NCBI GenBank assembly: GCA_016194305.1
Contig: JACQBW010000025.1
Location: 47,626 to 111,625 of the forward strand
Reading direction: 5' to 3'
Source of the DNA: Nitrospirota bacterium
GTDB lineage: Bacteria; Nitrospirota; Nitrospiria; JACQBW01
Length of the DNA: 64,000 bases
The notes below the pieces were generated by a model. The model searched no databases. It was not told the DNA's origin and saw only the letters and a list, made by a program, of their open reading frames with translations. This document shows, piece by piece, positions 1 to 8,251 of the stretch. Every line of letters begins with the position of its first letter. Positions within the stretch are counted from its first letter, which is position 1. Made by a program: the position numbers and the translations under genes.

Positions 1-58
1 TGAGTTTCATTTCAAGATAATCGCGGAGTTTCATCTGTAGTCCAATTCCTATCTTCAT
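1..58 (-). CDS. Partial N-terminus of an unidentified protein, cut by the window edge
   Basis: An open frame begins with ATG at 56-58 on the minus strand and runs off the left edge after about 19 codons. A purine-rich stretch (AGAAAG) lies about 6 nt upstream, and the start sits 26 nt after the fbp stop, so this is probably the next gene of the fbp operon. The visible peptide is basic and Met/Leu-rich (starts MKIGIGLQMKL). I do not recognise the family from so few residues; it could also be chance coding. Confidence 0.35.
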   Translation of the reverse strand, partial: MKIGIGLQMKLRDYLEMKL

Positions 59-84
59 CTTTCTGAGCAATTCCGGATGAGAAT

Positions 85-1107
85 TTAAACTCTGTTTTTG
101 GAAAACCTGTTAACAAATTCTTCATATCGCTTCACTTCCTTCTGGTTCCCAACTATAAATGGAACTCTTTGATGAAGCGAAGTCGGTTGAATATCGAGTA
201 TCGATTCTTTTCCGGTCGAAGCATATCCACCTGCCTGCTGGGCAATAAATGCAAGCGGCGCCGCTTCGAAAAGAAGTCTCAGCTTTCCTTCCCTTCGGTC
301 TGGATCTTTGGAATCTGCGGGATAAAGAAAAATCCCGCCTTTGAGCAGGTTTCTGTGGAAATCTGCGACCAAAGAGCCGACATACCTCGCGTTCAAGGGA
401 CGGGACGTGGCCGGATCGATCATTTTAATATATTGAACATATTCCGCCGTCGGATGGTCCCAGTATTGGCTATTTGATTCGTTAATGCTATAAAGTGTTG
501 TCCGCTCAGGAAAAGTCATTTTATCATGTGAAAGAAAAAATTCTCCTACCCCTTGATCGAGCGTAAATCCGTATACGCCCAACCCGGTGGAATAAACCAG
601 CATGGTCGAAGAACCATATATCAGGTATCCCGCTGCCACCTGAAGCGACCCCTTTTGCACACAATCTTCTTCACTCCCTTTCGACCCGGGGGATATCTTT
701 TTATGAACGGAAAAAATCGTTCCAATCGCCAGATTCACGTCGATATTGGTAGAACCGTCTAACGGATCGAGATTCACCGCATATTTCCCGGACATCTGGT
801 CGTGCTCCAGGCTGACCACCTGTTCATCTTCCTCGGACCCGAAAGTACATACCCTTGAGCTTTGTTCAAATATTTTAAGGAAAACCGTATTGGCGAAAAT
901 ATCGAGTTTCTGGACCTCTTCATTCTGAACATTCATTCTACCGGCGGATCCCAGGATATCCACCAGGCCCGCCCGGTTGACCTCTCTGGAAACAAGCTTT
1001 CCTGCCAGAGCAATATCATAGAGTAAATCTGAAAGATCTCCCGTCGACTTGGGAAATTTTCTCTGTTGTTGAATAATATGCTGGTCCAGGGTTAATAACA
1101 TTTTCAA
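85..1107 (-). CDS. fbp: Class I fructose-1,6-bisphosphatase
   Basis: Hydrolyses fructose-1,6-bisphosphate to fructose-6-phosphate in gluconeogenesis or the Calvin cycle, in the cytosol. The 340-residue length is normal for the family. The metal-binding signature DPLDGST lies near residues 114-120, an acidic SEEDE cluster near 91-95, and the C-terminal substrate/metal region contains FEAAPLAFIAQQAGG. The start codon overlaps the stop of the upstream CADD-like gene by 4 nt (ATGA), so the two are translationally coupled. Nothing in the sequence suggests truncation. The family assignment is secure; whether it serves gluconeogenesis or carbon fixation cannot be told from this window. Confidence 0.95.
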   Translation of the reverse strand: MKMLLTLDQHIIQQQRKFPKSTGDLSDLLYDIALAGKLVSREVNRAGLVDILGSAGRMNVQNEEVQKLDIFANTVFLKIFEQSSRVCTFGSEEDEQVVSLEHDQMSGKYAVNLDPLDGSTNIDVNLAIGTIFSVHKKISPGSKGSEEDCVQKGSLQVAAGYLIYGSSTMLVYSTGLGVYGFTLDQGVGEFFLSHDKMTFPERTTLYSINESNSQYWDHPTAEYVQYIKMIDPATSRPLNARYVGSLVADFHRNLLKGGIFLYPADSKDPDRREGKLRLLFEAAPLAFIAQQAGGYASTGKESILDIQPTSLHQRVPFIVGNQKEVKRYEEFVNRFSKNRV

Positions 1108-1844
1108 TCTCCAGGATTAAAATGACATTCTTTTGCAACTCTTTCGCGGTATAACAACCATAGATCGAGGGATTTTTTCAAACAGCTCCTGACCTTTCCC
1201 TGCTTTTCCAAAGTGTCGGTATAATCCAGAACCATTTTCCAGGCCGACCTCCGGTGACCTCTTTCTACCAGGGTATGTGCGCGAATCAAATCCATGTCTT
1301 TTGGCGAAACACCATGAAACTGGACCAAGGGGTGAGATAATATCTTTTTTTCTGTATCTTGCGGAGAGGAATCAAGATCTCTCTCCATCAACTCTTTTCT
1401 ATCTTTGACGCTCCCCTCGACAAAAATAGTGATGACCGCTGCTGCTTCATACCATACTCCATTTAAGGTAATTTCATCAAGCCAATCCCGATAGGCGCAG
1501 GATTCCTGAAAAAGCTCGATATTTTTGAAATCAGTTCTCTTAAAACCAAGACCCGACATCATTTTAAGAAATAGGAGCGGGTGCGGACCGAACTTTGAAA
1601 TACCCCCGGTTTCTTCTTCGTAGAGATTTTCCGCGAGGTCATATCGCACTTCGCCGGGAGGATTTTTGGAATAGATCCGGCCTAAGAAAACCGGGAAATC
1701 CCGGACATAAACGGCATATTCCTGCCTGAAATGAATTTTGAGCTGGGCTTTGGTAATATCCGCCCGGGTAAAACGTTTCCAGGCCCAATGGTCTTTTTGA
1801 TCCATCAGTAAGAGAAGTTCTTCCTGGAACCGGGATCCAGTCAT
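1104..1844 (-). CDS. CADD/PqqC/TenA-like heme-oxygenase-fold diiron protein
   Basis: 246 residues, predicted all-helical, with the pattern of the heme-oxygenase-like diiron oxidase superfamily. Candidate metal ligands are E77/E78, H88, E143 and the closely spaced set H190-x3-E194-x2-H197, which mirrors the His/Asp/His spacing of chlamydial CADD. Known members make a p-aminobenzoate precursor (CADD), oxidise PQQ intermediates (PqqC) or hydrolyse thiamin (TenA). No pqq genes are visible, and thiE is 11 kb away in a separate unit. It lies 14 nt downstream of a small hypothetical gene and overlaps fbp by 4 nt. A pABA-forming role is possible but inferred; older annotations would call it TenA-like regulator. 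Confidence 0.75.
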   Translation of the reverse strand: MTGSRFQEELLLLMDQKDHWAWKRFTRADITKAQLKIHFRQEYAVYVRDFPVFLGRIYSKNPPGEVRYDLAENLYEEETGGISKFGPHPLLFLKMMSGLGFKRTDFKNIELFQESCAYRDWLDEITLNGVWYEAAAVITIFVEGSVKDRKELMERDLDSSPQDTEKKILSHPLVQFHGVSPKDMDLIRAHTLVERGHRRSAWKMVLDYTDTLEKQGKVRSCLKKSLDLWLLYRERVAKECHFNPGD

Positions 1845-1858
1845 TTAATTTTTGACGG

Positions 1859-2077
1859 TCAGACGGGTGAGCTTCCAGCTGGTTTTGGGGCTGCTGGAGG
1901 AGGGGTGGCCGGCTTTATTGTATCTGTCGGTTGAGCTGCTGCGGAAGGATCGGCAATCTCTTCTTTATAGACCTCTATAATTGAATCGAGTTTTATATTT
2001 TTTGCCTCAAGCGCTTTTTTGATATCGAGCAATTTAGCATCCGTTACTTTCAATACAAAGTTTATTTTTTTCGACAT
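1859..2077 (-). CDS. Small hypothetical protein with Ala/Pro-rich tail
   Basis: 72 residues. The first 45 look like a compact alpha/beta domain (alternating Lys and hydrophobic residues, ending IIEVYKEEI). The last 27 are a low-complexity Pro/Ala/Thr tail that is probably disordered. A GAAAGGA box sits 8 nt before the ATG. It is the first gene of a minus-strand unit with the CADD-like gene and fbp (14-nt gap to the next gene). I do not recognise the family. There is no signal peptide or membrane segment, so it is probably cytosolic. Confidence 0.6.
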   Translation of the reverse strand: MSKKINFVLKVTDAKLLDIKKALEAKNIKLDSIIEVYKEEIADPSAAAQPTDTIKPATPPPAAPKPAGSSPV

Positions 2078-2202
2078 CCTTAAAATCCTTTCAAAATTGA
2101 CAAATCGTTATAAAAATTAACAAAAACCTCTATTTAAGTCAAGATTAAACTCTTTCAAATCTATGTCTTCTCCACCGTCATCTCGCTTCCTTTTCCTTCG
2201 AT

Positions 2203-2230
2203 TTGACTTGCTGTAAAATTATTGTAAAAT
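2203..2230 (+). promoter_or_regulatory. Sigma-70-type promoter for the DUF4845-like gene
   Basis: TTGACT at 2203-2208 and TAAAAT at 2225-2230 with a 16-nt spacer. The expected transcription start falls at or one or two bases before the ATG at 2238, and no Shine-Dalgarno sequence precedes that ATG. The message may therefore be leaderless. Confidence 0.5.
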
Positions 2231-2237
2231 ATACAGT

Positions 2238-2609
2238 ATGAACAACCAATCTGGAAAAATCACGCTCGGCTTTCTCCTTTTCTTAGGACTGGTTGCCGTG
2301 GGACTGGACGCTTCGTTTCAAATCGTTCCGATCTATATGAATTATCTGAATTTCAAGAGTGAAATTGAGAGCAGGGCCATGGAACCACAGGCCACGAGTG
2401 ATAGTGGCGATCGCATCAGAAGTGTTCTGATTAAGAAGGCTGTGGAGTTTCAAATTCCACTCGACCCCGATGAGTTAAAGATTGAATATGGTGATCATTC
2501 GACCCATATCATCGCCTCATGGAAGTCCGAAGCGAAATTTCTGGGAGGCCATTTCTCCAAGATATGGCCTTTCACAGTCGATGTGAATAAAGGCAATTAC
2601 AGATCATAA
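2238..2609 (+). CDS. DUF4845-like single-pass membrane protein
   Basis: 123 residues. A short polar N-terminus is followed by one hydrophobic segment (about residues 8-32) and then a soluble domain, an inner-membrane anchored arrangement like DUF4845 or pilin-like proteins. The function of that family is unknown. It stands alone on the plus strand between two minus-strand units and overlaps the 3' end of dusB by 6 nt. A good promoter lies immediately upstream but there is no ribosome-binding site. The DUF4845 link rests on overall shape only. Confidence 0.65.
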   Translation: MNNQSGKITLGFLLFLGLVAVGLDASFQIVPIYMNYLNFKSEIESRAMEPQATSDSGDRIRSVLIKKAVEFQIPLDPDELKIEYGDHSTHIIASWKSEAKFLGGHFSKIWPFTVDVNKGNYRS

Positions 2610-3614
2610 AAGGACTAATTCATCCGGATTCAAGGACAAAAAATACTTTTCTACCGTCTCCCTGAAAACTGACTGATCTGACACCTGGTTGATTTCGGCT
2701 CTAAACTCCCCCCCTTCCTTAAGGCCTCTGGTGTACCAACAGGCATGTTTTCTCATTAACACGGTTCCCTGTTCCTCCCCGTAACAAGTTTTCATAAATT
2801 CAAAATGCCTGAGGAGTACCTTCTTTCTCTCCTGATTCGCAGGTCCCTGATAACGAATTCCTGTTGCCAAATAACCCCTGATTTCTTGAAAAATCCATGG
2901 GTTTCCGAATGCGGCCCGGCCAATCATGATGCCGTCGCATCCGGTACTCGTCAAGATTATTTCAGCGTCTTCTGGCGAGTTGATATCGCCATTTCCGATG
3001 ACAGGGATCTTAACCGTCTCTTTGACTTTTCTGATCCAATTCCAATCTGCCTTTCCGGAAAAACCCTGTGCCACCGTTCTGGCATGAATGGTCAACGCGG
3101 AAATCCCGCAATCCTCAGCCATCTTTGCCAGTTCCAACGCATAAATATTCTGATCATCCATTCCGATCCTCATCTTCATCGTCACCGGAATCCGAACCGC
3201 TTTGACAACCCTTTCCATGATCGATTGAGCTCGAGTAGGATCATTCATAACACCGGCGCCTGCGCCTGAACGCGTCACCTTTCGGACTGGACAACCAAAA
3301 TTAATATCTACGATATCACCTCCAGCATCTTCGGCAAATTGAGCAGCTTTCGCCATAGGCTCCGGATGGTGGCCGAAAATCTGGATTGATAAGGGCTTTT
3401 CGTCCGGAACGGAATCCAGATATCTCTTTGTCTTCTTGTTTTCCCTGACCAACCCTTCGCTGCTGATTAACTCCGTCACGACCAGTCCGCATCCGAATTC
3501 TTTAACTATCCTTCGAAAGGGAAGGTCACTCACCCCAGCGACCGGCGCAAGTATCAGGTTATTTTCGATTCGTCTGTTACCAATCGTCAGAGGGCGTAGC
3601 AATTCTTGAGTCAT
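2604..3614 (-). CDS. dusB: tRNA-dihydrouridine synthase
   Basis: FMN- and NADPH-dependent reduction of uridine to dihydrouridine in tRNA D-loops. The TIM-barrel features are present: N-terminal APVAGVSDLPFR, the tRNA/active-site segment DINFGCPVRKV with the catalytic Cys, the phosphate-binding GNGDINS, and GIMIGRAAFGNPWIF. I chose the ATG at 3612-3614 (protein starting MTQELL, 336 residues) because it gives a 4-nt ATGA overlap with the tsaD stop; an in-frame ATG 12 nt upstream is less likely. DusB is assigned over other Dus types by general resemblance. Confidence 0.92.
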   Translation of the reverse strand: MTQELLRPLTIGNRRIENNLILAPVAGVSDLPFRRIVKEFGCGLVVTELISSEGLVRENKKTKRYLDSVPDEKPLSIQIFGHHPEPMAKAAQFAEDAGGDIVDINFGCPVRKVTRSGAGAGVMNDPTRAQSIMERVVKAVRIPVTMKMRIGMDDQNIYALELAKMAEDCGISALTIHARTVAQGFSGKADWNWIRKVKETVKIPVIGNGDINSPEDAEIILTSTGCDGIMIGRAAFGNPWIFQEIRGYLATGIRYQGPANQERKKVLLRHFEFMKTCYGEEQGTVLMRKHACWYTRGLKEGGEFRAEINQVSDQSVFRETVEKYFLSLNPDELVLL

Positions 3615-4624
3615 GTCAATTCCCATTCAAGCGGCAGGGACCCAACCGGATTAAGATCTAGAGTAGCGTATTGCTTCTTGTTATACCGTCCTATCGCTGC
3701 CATTGCAATCATGGCCGCATTGTCAGTGCAAAACCGGGGCGATGGAATGAGAATCTGAATCCCCTCCTTTTTCCCTTCTTCGTTCATTCGCTCTCTGAGG
3801 CGGGAGTTTGCGGCGACACCGCCCACGATGACCAGGCGCTCTACTTTGGATTGTACCGCCGCGGCAATGCTTTTTCTCACCAGGATATCCACGATCGCTT
3901 CCTGATAACTGGCCGCAATATCGGGCAAATAAAGTTGAATATTTTCTTCCTTTCTTTTTTCGAGAAAGGTTCGAAGCGAGGTCTTCAGTCCGCTAAAACT
4001 GAAATCAAGCGAGCCCTTCAGTTCAGCCCGGGGGAAATGAAATTTGTCCGGATCTCGCCCCAACGCAAGCCGGTCAATGACGGGTCCTCCCGGATAACCG
4101 AGATTTAACATTTTTCCTGCTTTATCCAGTGCCTCTCCTGCCGCATCGTCTAATGCATGACCCAGTGCCTGATAGGAGCCTTCATTTCTAACGCAATAAA
4201 GATTGGTATGTCCACCCGAGACCACGAGGGTGATAAACGGATATTTTAATTCCGGATTCTCAAGAAAGATAGAATGGATATGCCCGGCCAGATGATGGAC
4301 GCCGATCATGGGAATATCCAGTGCAAACGAAAGGGCCTTTCCAAACGATACTCCGACGATCAGCGCGCCGACCAAGCCCGGAGCAAAGGTGGCCGCTACC
4401 GCTGATAGCTCGGAGGCCGTGATATCCGCTTCCCTTAACGCCTCGTTCACCATGGGTTGAATCATCTCCATATGTTTACGGCTCGCCAACTCCGGTACGA
4501 TGCCGCCGAAAGGGGCATGGGTCGCCACCTGGGTGGATAATAAATTGGAAAGGACGATTCTGCCGTCTTTCAATATGGCAACGCCTGTTTCATCACAGGA
4601 CGTTTCAATTGCAAGTAAATTCAT
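3611..4624 (-). CDS. tsaD: tRNA N6-adenosine threonylcarbamoyltransferase
   Basis: Transfers the threonylcarbamoyl group to A37 of ANN-decoding tRNAs, working with TsaB and TsaE in the cytosol. 337 residues, full length. The N-terminus has the ASKHA-fold signature MNLLAIETSCDETGVA. The metal-binding H-x3-H is in GVHHLAGHIHS, and the nucleotide-binding motifs VVSGGHTNL and IVGGVAANSRLR follow. It is translationally coupled to dusB by a 4-nt overlap and follows the polysaccharide deacetylase gene by 18 nt. tsaB/tsaE are not in the window. Confidence 0.96.
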   Translation of the reverse strand: MNLLAIETSCDETGVAILKDGRIVLSNLLSTQVATHAPFGGIVPELASRKHMEMIQPMVNEALREADITASELSAVAATFAPGLVGALIVGVSFGKALSFALDIPMIGVHHLAGHIHSIFLENPELKYPFITLVVSGGHTNLYCVRNEGSYQALGHALDDAAGEALDKAGKMLNLGYPGGPVIDRLALGRDPDKFHFPRAELKGSLDFSFSGLKTSLRTFLEKRKEENIQLYLPDIAASYQEAIVDILVRKSIAAAVQSKVERLVIVGGVAANSRLRERMNEEGKKEGIQILIPSPRFCTDNAAMIAMAAIGRYNKKQYATLDLNPVGSLPLEWELT

Positions 4625-4642
4625 ATTACCTTTTATATTCCT

Positions 4643-5491
4643 TTACCTGAGCAAGGTTGAGAGAGGCACCAGCTCCACATTTTCTACATCGACTCGGGTC
4701 AAAAAACGCTTCAATGCCCGAATCGTATTCTGCCTTGGATGTCCGATTGCAATTGCGCTTCCATTTTGATGAGCGAGGTGAACGAGATGTTCCAGCGCCT
4801 GACCAATTTCCTTTTCTCGATCGATATCGTCCAGGAAGACTTGCCTTTCGGCGGCCCTGATCCCCATTTTTTCCGCCAGGGAATAGGCTATGGACGAAGA
4901 GGTCGTACGACTATCTACAAAATAAAGATTTCGTGTCTTAATCTCATTTAAAATGATCCTCATTTTTGATTCGTCCGAGGTGATTTTGGATCCCATATGA
5001 TTGTTCACCCCCTGGGCATCAGGAATCGCTTGGAGATCCAGCCTCACCTGACGAATGATCTCATCTGGATTCATGGATTGATAAATGGCTCCTTTTCCAG
5101 GATTCTCCACTGAACTTTCCGCTTCCATGGGAAGGTGGAGGAGAAGATCGTGATGTCCGTTCGATTGAATTTCTCTCGCTATTTTATTCGAATAGGTTTG
5201 AAAAGGCAAAATCGCAAAAGAGAGATTGGGATGGATGTTTCTAAGCCGATGAAATTCTCTCAGGTCGGGACCGAGATCATCGATTAAGATGGCGATCTGA
5301 TCTCTCCTCTTTTTTTCGGGACGCAAAGCCGTCTTTCCCTTTTCCATTCCGTATTGAGGCTTTATGAGATGGGAGGGTTTATTGAGTCTTCCGGCCTTCT
5401 CGATCGATTTCATAACGAGGAGGAAGCAAATGAAGAGGATAACCAGAGTTAAAAATATCGTTCTGAAAGACTTCTTTTTCCTCTTGCCCAC
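4643..5491 (-). CDS. Divergent polysaccharide deacetylase (YibQ-like)
   Basis: 282 residues. One N-terminal membrane segment (about residues 9-28) follows a very basic start, then a linker, then the deacetylase-like domain beginning AILIDDLG. Family hallmarks include LSFAILPFQ, the DLLLHLPMEA segment, NNHMGSK and a late GHPRQNT. This family is usually periplasmic and often sits beside peptidase or envelope genes; its substrate is unknown. The start is GTG at 5489-5491 with GAGG 6 nt upstream. It is the first gene of a tight unit with tsaD and dusB, yet lies only about 25 nt from the clpC terminator, so its promoter must overlap that hairpin or depend on read-through. Confidence 0.85.
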   Translation of the reverse strand: MGKRKKKSFRTIFLTLVILFICFLLVMKSIEKAGRLNKPSHLIKPQYGMEKGKTALRPEKKRRDQIAILIDDLGPDLREFHRLRNIHPNLSFAILPFQTYSNKIAREIQSNGHHDLLLHLPMEAESSVENPGKGAIYQSMNPDEIIRQVRLDLQAIPDAQGVNNHMGSKITSDESKMRIILNEIKTRNLYFVDSRTTSSSIAYSLAEKMGIRAAERQVFLDDIDREKEIGQALEHLVHLAHQNGSAIAIGHPRQNTIRALKRFLTRVDVENVELVPLSTLLR

Positions 5492-5512
5492 GCAACCTCA
5501 ACGCTATTTTCA

Positions 5513-5557
5513 AGACAATAAAAAAACACACGTTCAAAATATCTGAACGTGTGTTTT
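5513..5557 (-). terminator. Rho-independent terminator of clpC
   Basis: Perfect 14-bp inverted repeat (5523-5536 with 5544-5557, 7-nt loop) followed, reading the minus strand, by a run of seven T. It lies 40 nt past the clpC stop. Confidence 0.9.
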
Positions 5558-5596
5558 AAATTCTGTTTCCAGAGGGGATTTTAAAAATCCGGCCAA

Positions 5597-8029
5597 CTAC
5601 ACTTCGGCCATCACCTCATTTTCAACAAACACCGGCAAATTCTCTTTCAACAACACCTTAATCTTTTTGATATCCTTAAAGCGCCCTTTTAAAATTTCCT
5701 CCGAAAGCGGATCTTCAAGTTTTCGCTGAATCGCTCTTCTCATCGGTCGAGCGCCGTAATTCGGCTCATATCCCTCTTTCACAAGCCATTTCTTTACTTC
5801 AGGCGTGACCTCCATTTGAAGTCCCTTAATCGCGATTCTCTTATTTACGTCATCCAGAAGCATATCCACAATTTTGAGGAGATGTTTTTTGTCCAGCTGA
5901 TGGAAAACAACCATTTCGTCCAAACGATTCAAAAACTCGGGATTAAAAGTCTTTTTCAATTCAGCCATTATGCCGTCTTTCACTTTTTGATCCGCCTCTC
6001 CCTCTTCGCCCATTTTCTGGAAACCAAGGCTTGGCGCCTTTTCGACCAATCGAGCTCCCAGATTGGAGGTCATAATTAAAACGGTATTTTTAAAATCGAC
6101 TTTTCTTCCCAGGCTATCTGTCAGAACGCCGTCATCGAGAACCTGCAACAACACATTGAACAGATCAGGATGCGCTTTCTCAATCTCGTCGAAAAGGATT
6201 ACAGAATACGGTCTGCGGCGGACTTTCTCGGTCAGCTGTCCCCCTTCTTCATATCCCACATATCCCGGAGGCGCGCCCATCAAACGGGAACTGCTGAACT
6301 TTTCCGAGTATTCAGACATGTCAATCCGGATCAAGGCATCCTCATCATCGAACATAAATTTGGCCAGAGTTCTCGCCAACTCCGTTTTACCGACTCCGGT
6401 AGGACCGAGAAATATAAATGACCCGATCGGCCTTCTTTCACCTTTCAATCCTGCGCGGGAACGACGGATGGCACGACAGACCGCATCAATCGCCTCGTCC
6501 TGTCCTACAATTCTCTTGTGTAGTTCTTCCTCCATGTGGATGAGTTTTTTTGTCTCTTCCTCTTCCAAACGGAAGAGAGGAATCCCCGTCATCTTTGAGA
6601 CCACATAGGCCACCTCTTCTTTATTGATATTCGGCTTGTTCTTCTCCTGCGTCTTTTTCCATTCTTTTTTCGAGTCTTCCATTAATCTCTTTAACCGCTC
6701 TTCCTCTTCTCTCAGACGTACCGCTTCTTCAAAATTTTGAAGCTTGATTGCGAGGTCCTTTTCCTTGGCAACTCTTTTAATTTCATTTTCAATATTCCGA
6801 ATCTCCTGCGGCTGGGAATAGTTGATCAGTTTCGCTCTTGAACCGGCCTCGTCGATGACATCGATTGCCTTGTCAGGCAAAAATCGGTCCGTGATATACC
6901 GGTCCGACAGGCGGACTGCCTCGATGACCGCATCCTCGCTGATCTTTACGCCGTGATGCTCTTCATAACGGTCCTTCAATCCTTGTATGATCTGAATGGT
7001 CTGATCCATACTGGGAGGCTGGACAAAGATAGGCTGAAAACGTCTCTTGAGTGCAGAATCCTTTTCGATATGTTTTCGGTATTCATCCAGAGTCGTGGCA
7101 CCGATGCACTGGACTTCCCCTCTTGCGAGGGCGGGCTTAAGCATATTAGAGGCATCGATCGAGCCCTCTGCCGCCCCGGCCCCGACCAGGGTATGTAATT
7201 CGTCAATAAAGATAATGACATTACCTGCGGTCATGATTTCTTTCATGACCACTTTGAGTCGCTCTTCAAACTGACCGCGATATTTGGTTCCAGCGACCAG
7301 GGATCCGAGATCAAGCGCAATGACCCGTTGATTGAGCAGATTGTCGGGCACTTCGCTCGCAATAATTCTCTGTGCAAGTCCTTCCACAATCGCCGTTTTT
7401 CCGACACCAGATTCTCCAATTAAAACCGGGTTGTTTTTGGTTCTCCGGCTAAGGATCTGAAGAACGCGTTCAATTTCATCGGATCTACCTATGACCGGAT
7501 CGAGAGTCCCTTCCGAAGCCAGTTGAGTCAAATCCCGGCCGAATTCATCCAGCGCCGGGGTATTGCTCTTTTTATCTTTCTCTCTCGGGGATGTTTTTCT
7601 TAATAAGTTAATCGTCAACTGCCGGGCCGTTAAGAGATTTGAACCAAGGCTTCGAAGAATCTTTCCTCCGATTCCCTCTTCTTCTCTTAAAAGTCCGAGG
7701 AGCAGATGCTCGCTGCCAATATAGTTGTGGCCCAGGAGTTTAGCCTCTTCCATCGCATACTCAAGGACTTTCTTGACACGCGGGGTAAATGGAATTTCCC
7801 CAAAGGTCATCGTGCTTCCGCCGCCCGGTAAATTTCTTTCAATTTCGAGACGAATTTGTTCGCTGGAAAGCCCCATCTTTTTCAAGACGGCAAGTGCCAT
7901 CCCGTCACCCTCCCTTAAGATAGCCAGGACAAGATGTTCCGTACCGAGATAGTCATTCTGATGTTTCTCGGCTTCCTCTCTGGCCAGGATGATGATTTTT
8001 CTTCCACGATCGGTGAATCTTTCGAACAT
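5597..8029 (-). CDS. clpC: ATP-dependent Clp protease ATP-binding subunit ClpC
   Basis: AAA+ unfoldase that feeds substrates to ClpP. 810 residues in canonical order: two Clp-N repeats (about 1-145), AAA-1 with Walker A GESGVGKT at 205-212 and Walker [13 protein letters not shown], a coiled-coil middle region with a UVR motif ([18 protein letters not shown]), AAA-2 with Walker A GPTGVGKT and a D2-small C-terminal domain. The UVR motif separates it from ClpA and ClpB. An excellent GGAGGAGG ribosome site lies upstream. The usual Firmicutes partners ctsR, mcsA and mcsB are absent, so control differs; no CIRCE-like repeat was seen. Confidence 0.97.
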   Translation of the reverse strand: MFERFTDRGRKIIILAREEAEKHQNDYLGTEHLVLAILREGDGMALAVLKKMGLSSEQIRLEIERNLPGGGSTMTFGEIPFTPRVKKVLEYAMEEAKLLGHNYIGSEHLLLGLLREEEGIGGKILRSLGSNLLTARQLTINLLRKTSPREKDKKSNTPALDEFGRDLTQLASEGTLDPVIGRSDEIERVLQILSRRTKNNPVLIGESGVGKTAIVEGLAQRIIASEVPDNLLNQRVIALDLGSLVAGTKYRGQFEERLKVVMKEIMTAGNVIIFIDELHTLVGAGAAEGSIDASNMLKPALARGEVQCIGATTLDEYRKHIEKDSALKRRFQPIFVQPPSMDQTIQIIQGLKDRYEEHHGVKISEDAVIEAVRLSDRYITDRFLPDKAIDVIDEAGSRAKLINYSQPQEIRNIENEIKRVAKEKDLAIKLQNFEEAVRLREEEERLKRLMEDSKKEWKKTQEKNKPNINKEEVAYVVSKMTGIPLFRLEEEETKKLIHMEEELHKRIVGQDEAIDAVCRAIRRSRAGLKGERRPIGSFIFLGPTGVGKTELARTLAKFMFDDEDALIRIDMSEYSEKFSSSRLMGAPPGYVGYEEGGQLTEKVRRRPYSVILFDEIEKAHPDLFNVLLQVLDDGVLTDSLGRKVDFKNTVLIMTSNLGARLVEKAPSLGFQKMGEEGEADQKVKDGIMAELKKTFNPEFLNRLDEMVVFHQLDKKHLLKIVDMLLDDVNKRIAIKGLQMEVTPEVKKWLVKEGYEPNYGARPMRRAIQRKLEDPLSEEILKGRFKDIKKIKVLLKENLPVFVENEVMAEV

Positions 8030-8104
8030 TACGCCTCCTCCAACGGAAAAACTTTATGATCATTGCTTGATAAAGGCTTTCAGACTCGTCTACGCTTTAT
8101 TTTA

Positions 8105-8134
8105 ATTTTAACCCCACCTTCAATATTCTGTCAA
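8105..8134 (-). promoter_or_regulatory. Sigma-70-type promoter of clpC
   Basis: On the minus strand, TTGACA (8129-8134) and TAAAAT (8105-8110) are separated by 18 nt, about 75 nt upstream of the clpC ATG. A perfect -35 and AT-rich -10 suggest a housekeeping rather than heat-shock sigma factor. Confidence 0.6.
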
Positions 8135-8251
8135 GTTTTTTCCCCTTCCGGCAACTTGTCGCGGCCGCATTACAGGCAATTTTGGGTTCACTTTTTGAAT
8201 AATCAATGCTTTAATAGAACATCTTTTGGAATCACGATTTGAAAGACGTGT

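Noticed and set aside
169..928. Open frames on the plus strand inside fbp
   Set aside because: They lie antisense to fbp, a clear class I FBPase, and have no ribosome sites or family motifs.
6953..7274. Overlapping open frames antisense to clpC
   Set aside because: The clpC protein is complete with all motifs; the opposite frames are chance openings in a conserved gene.
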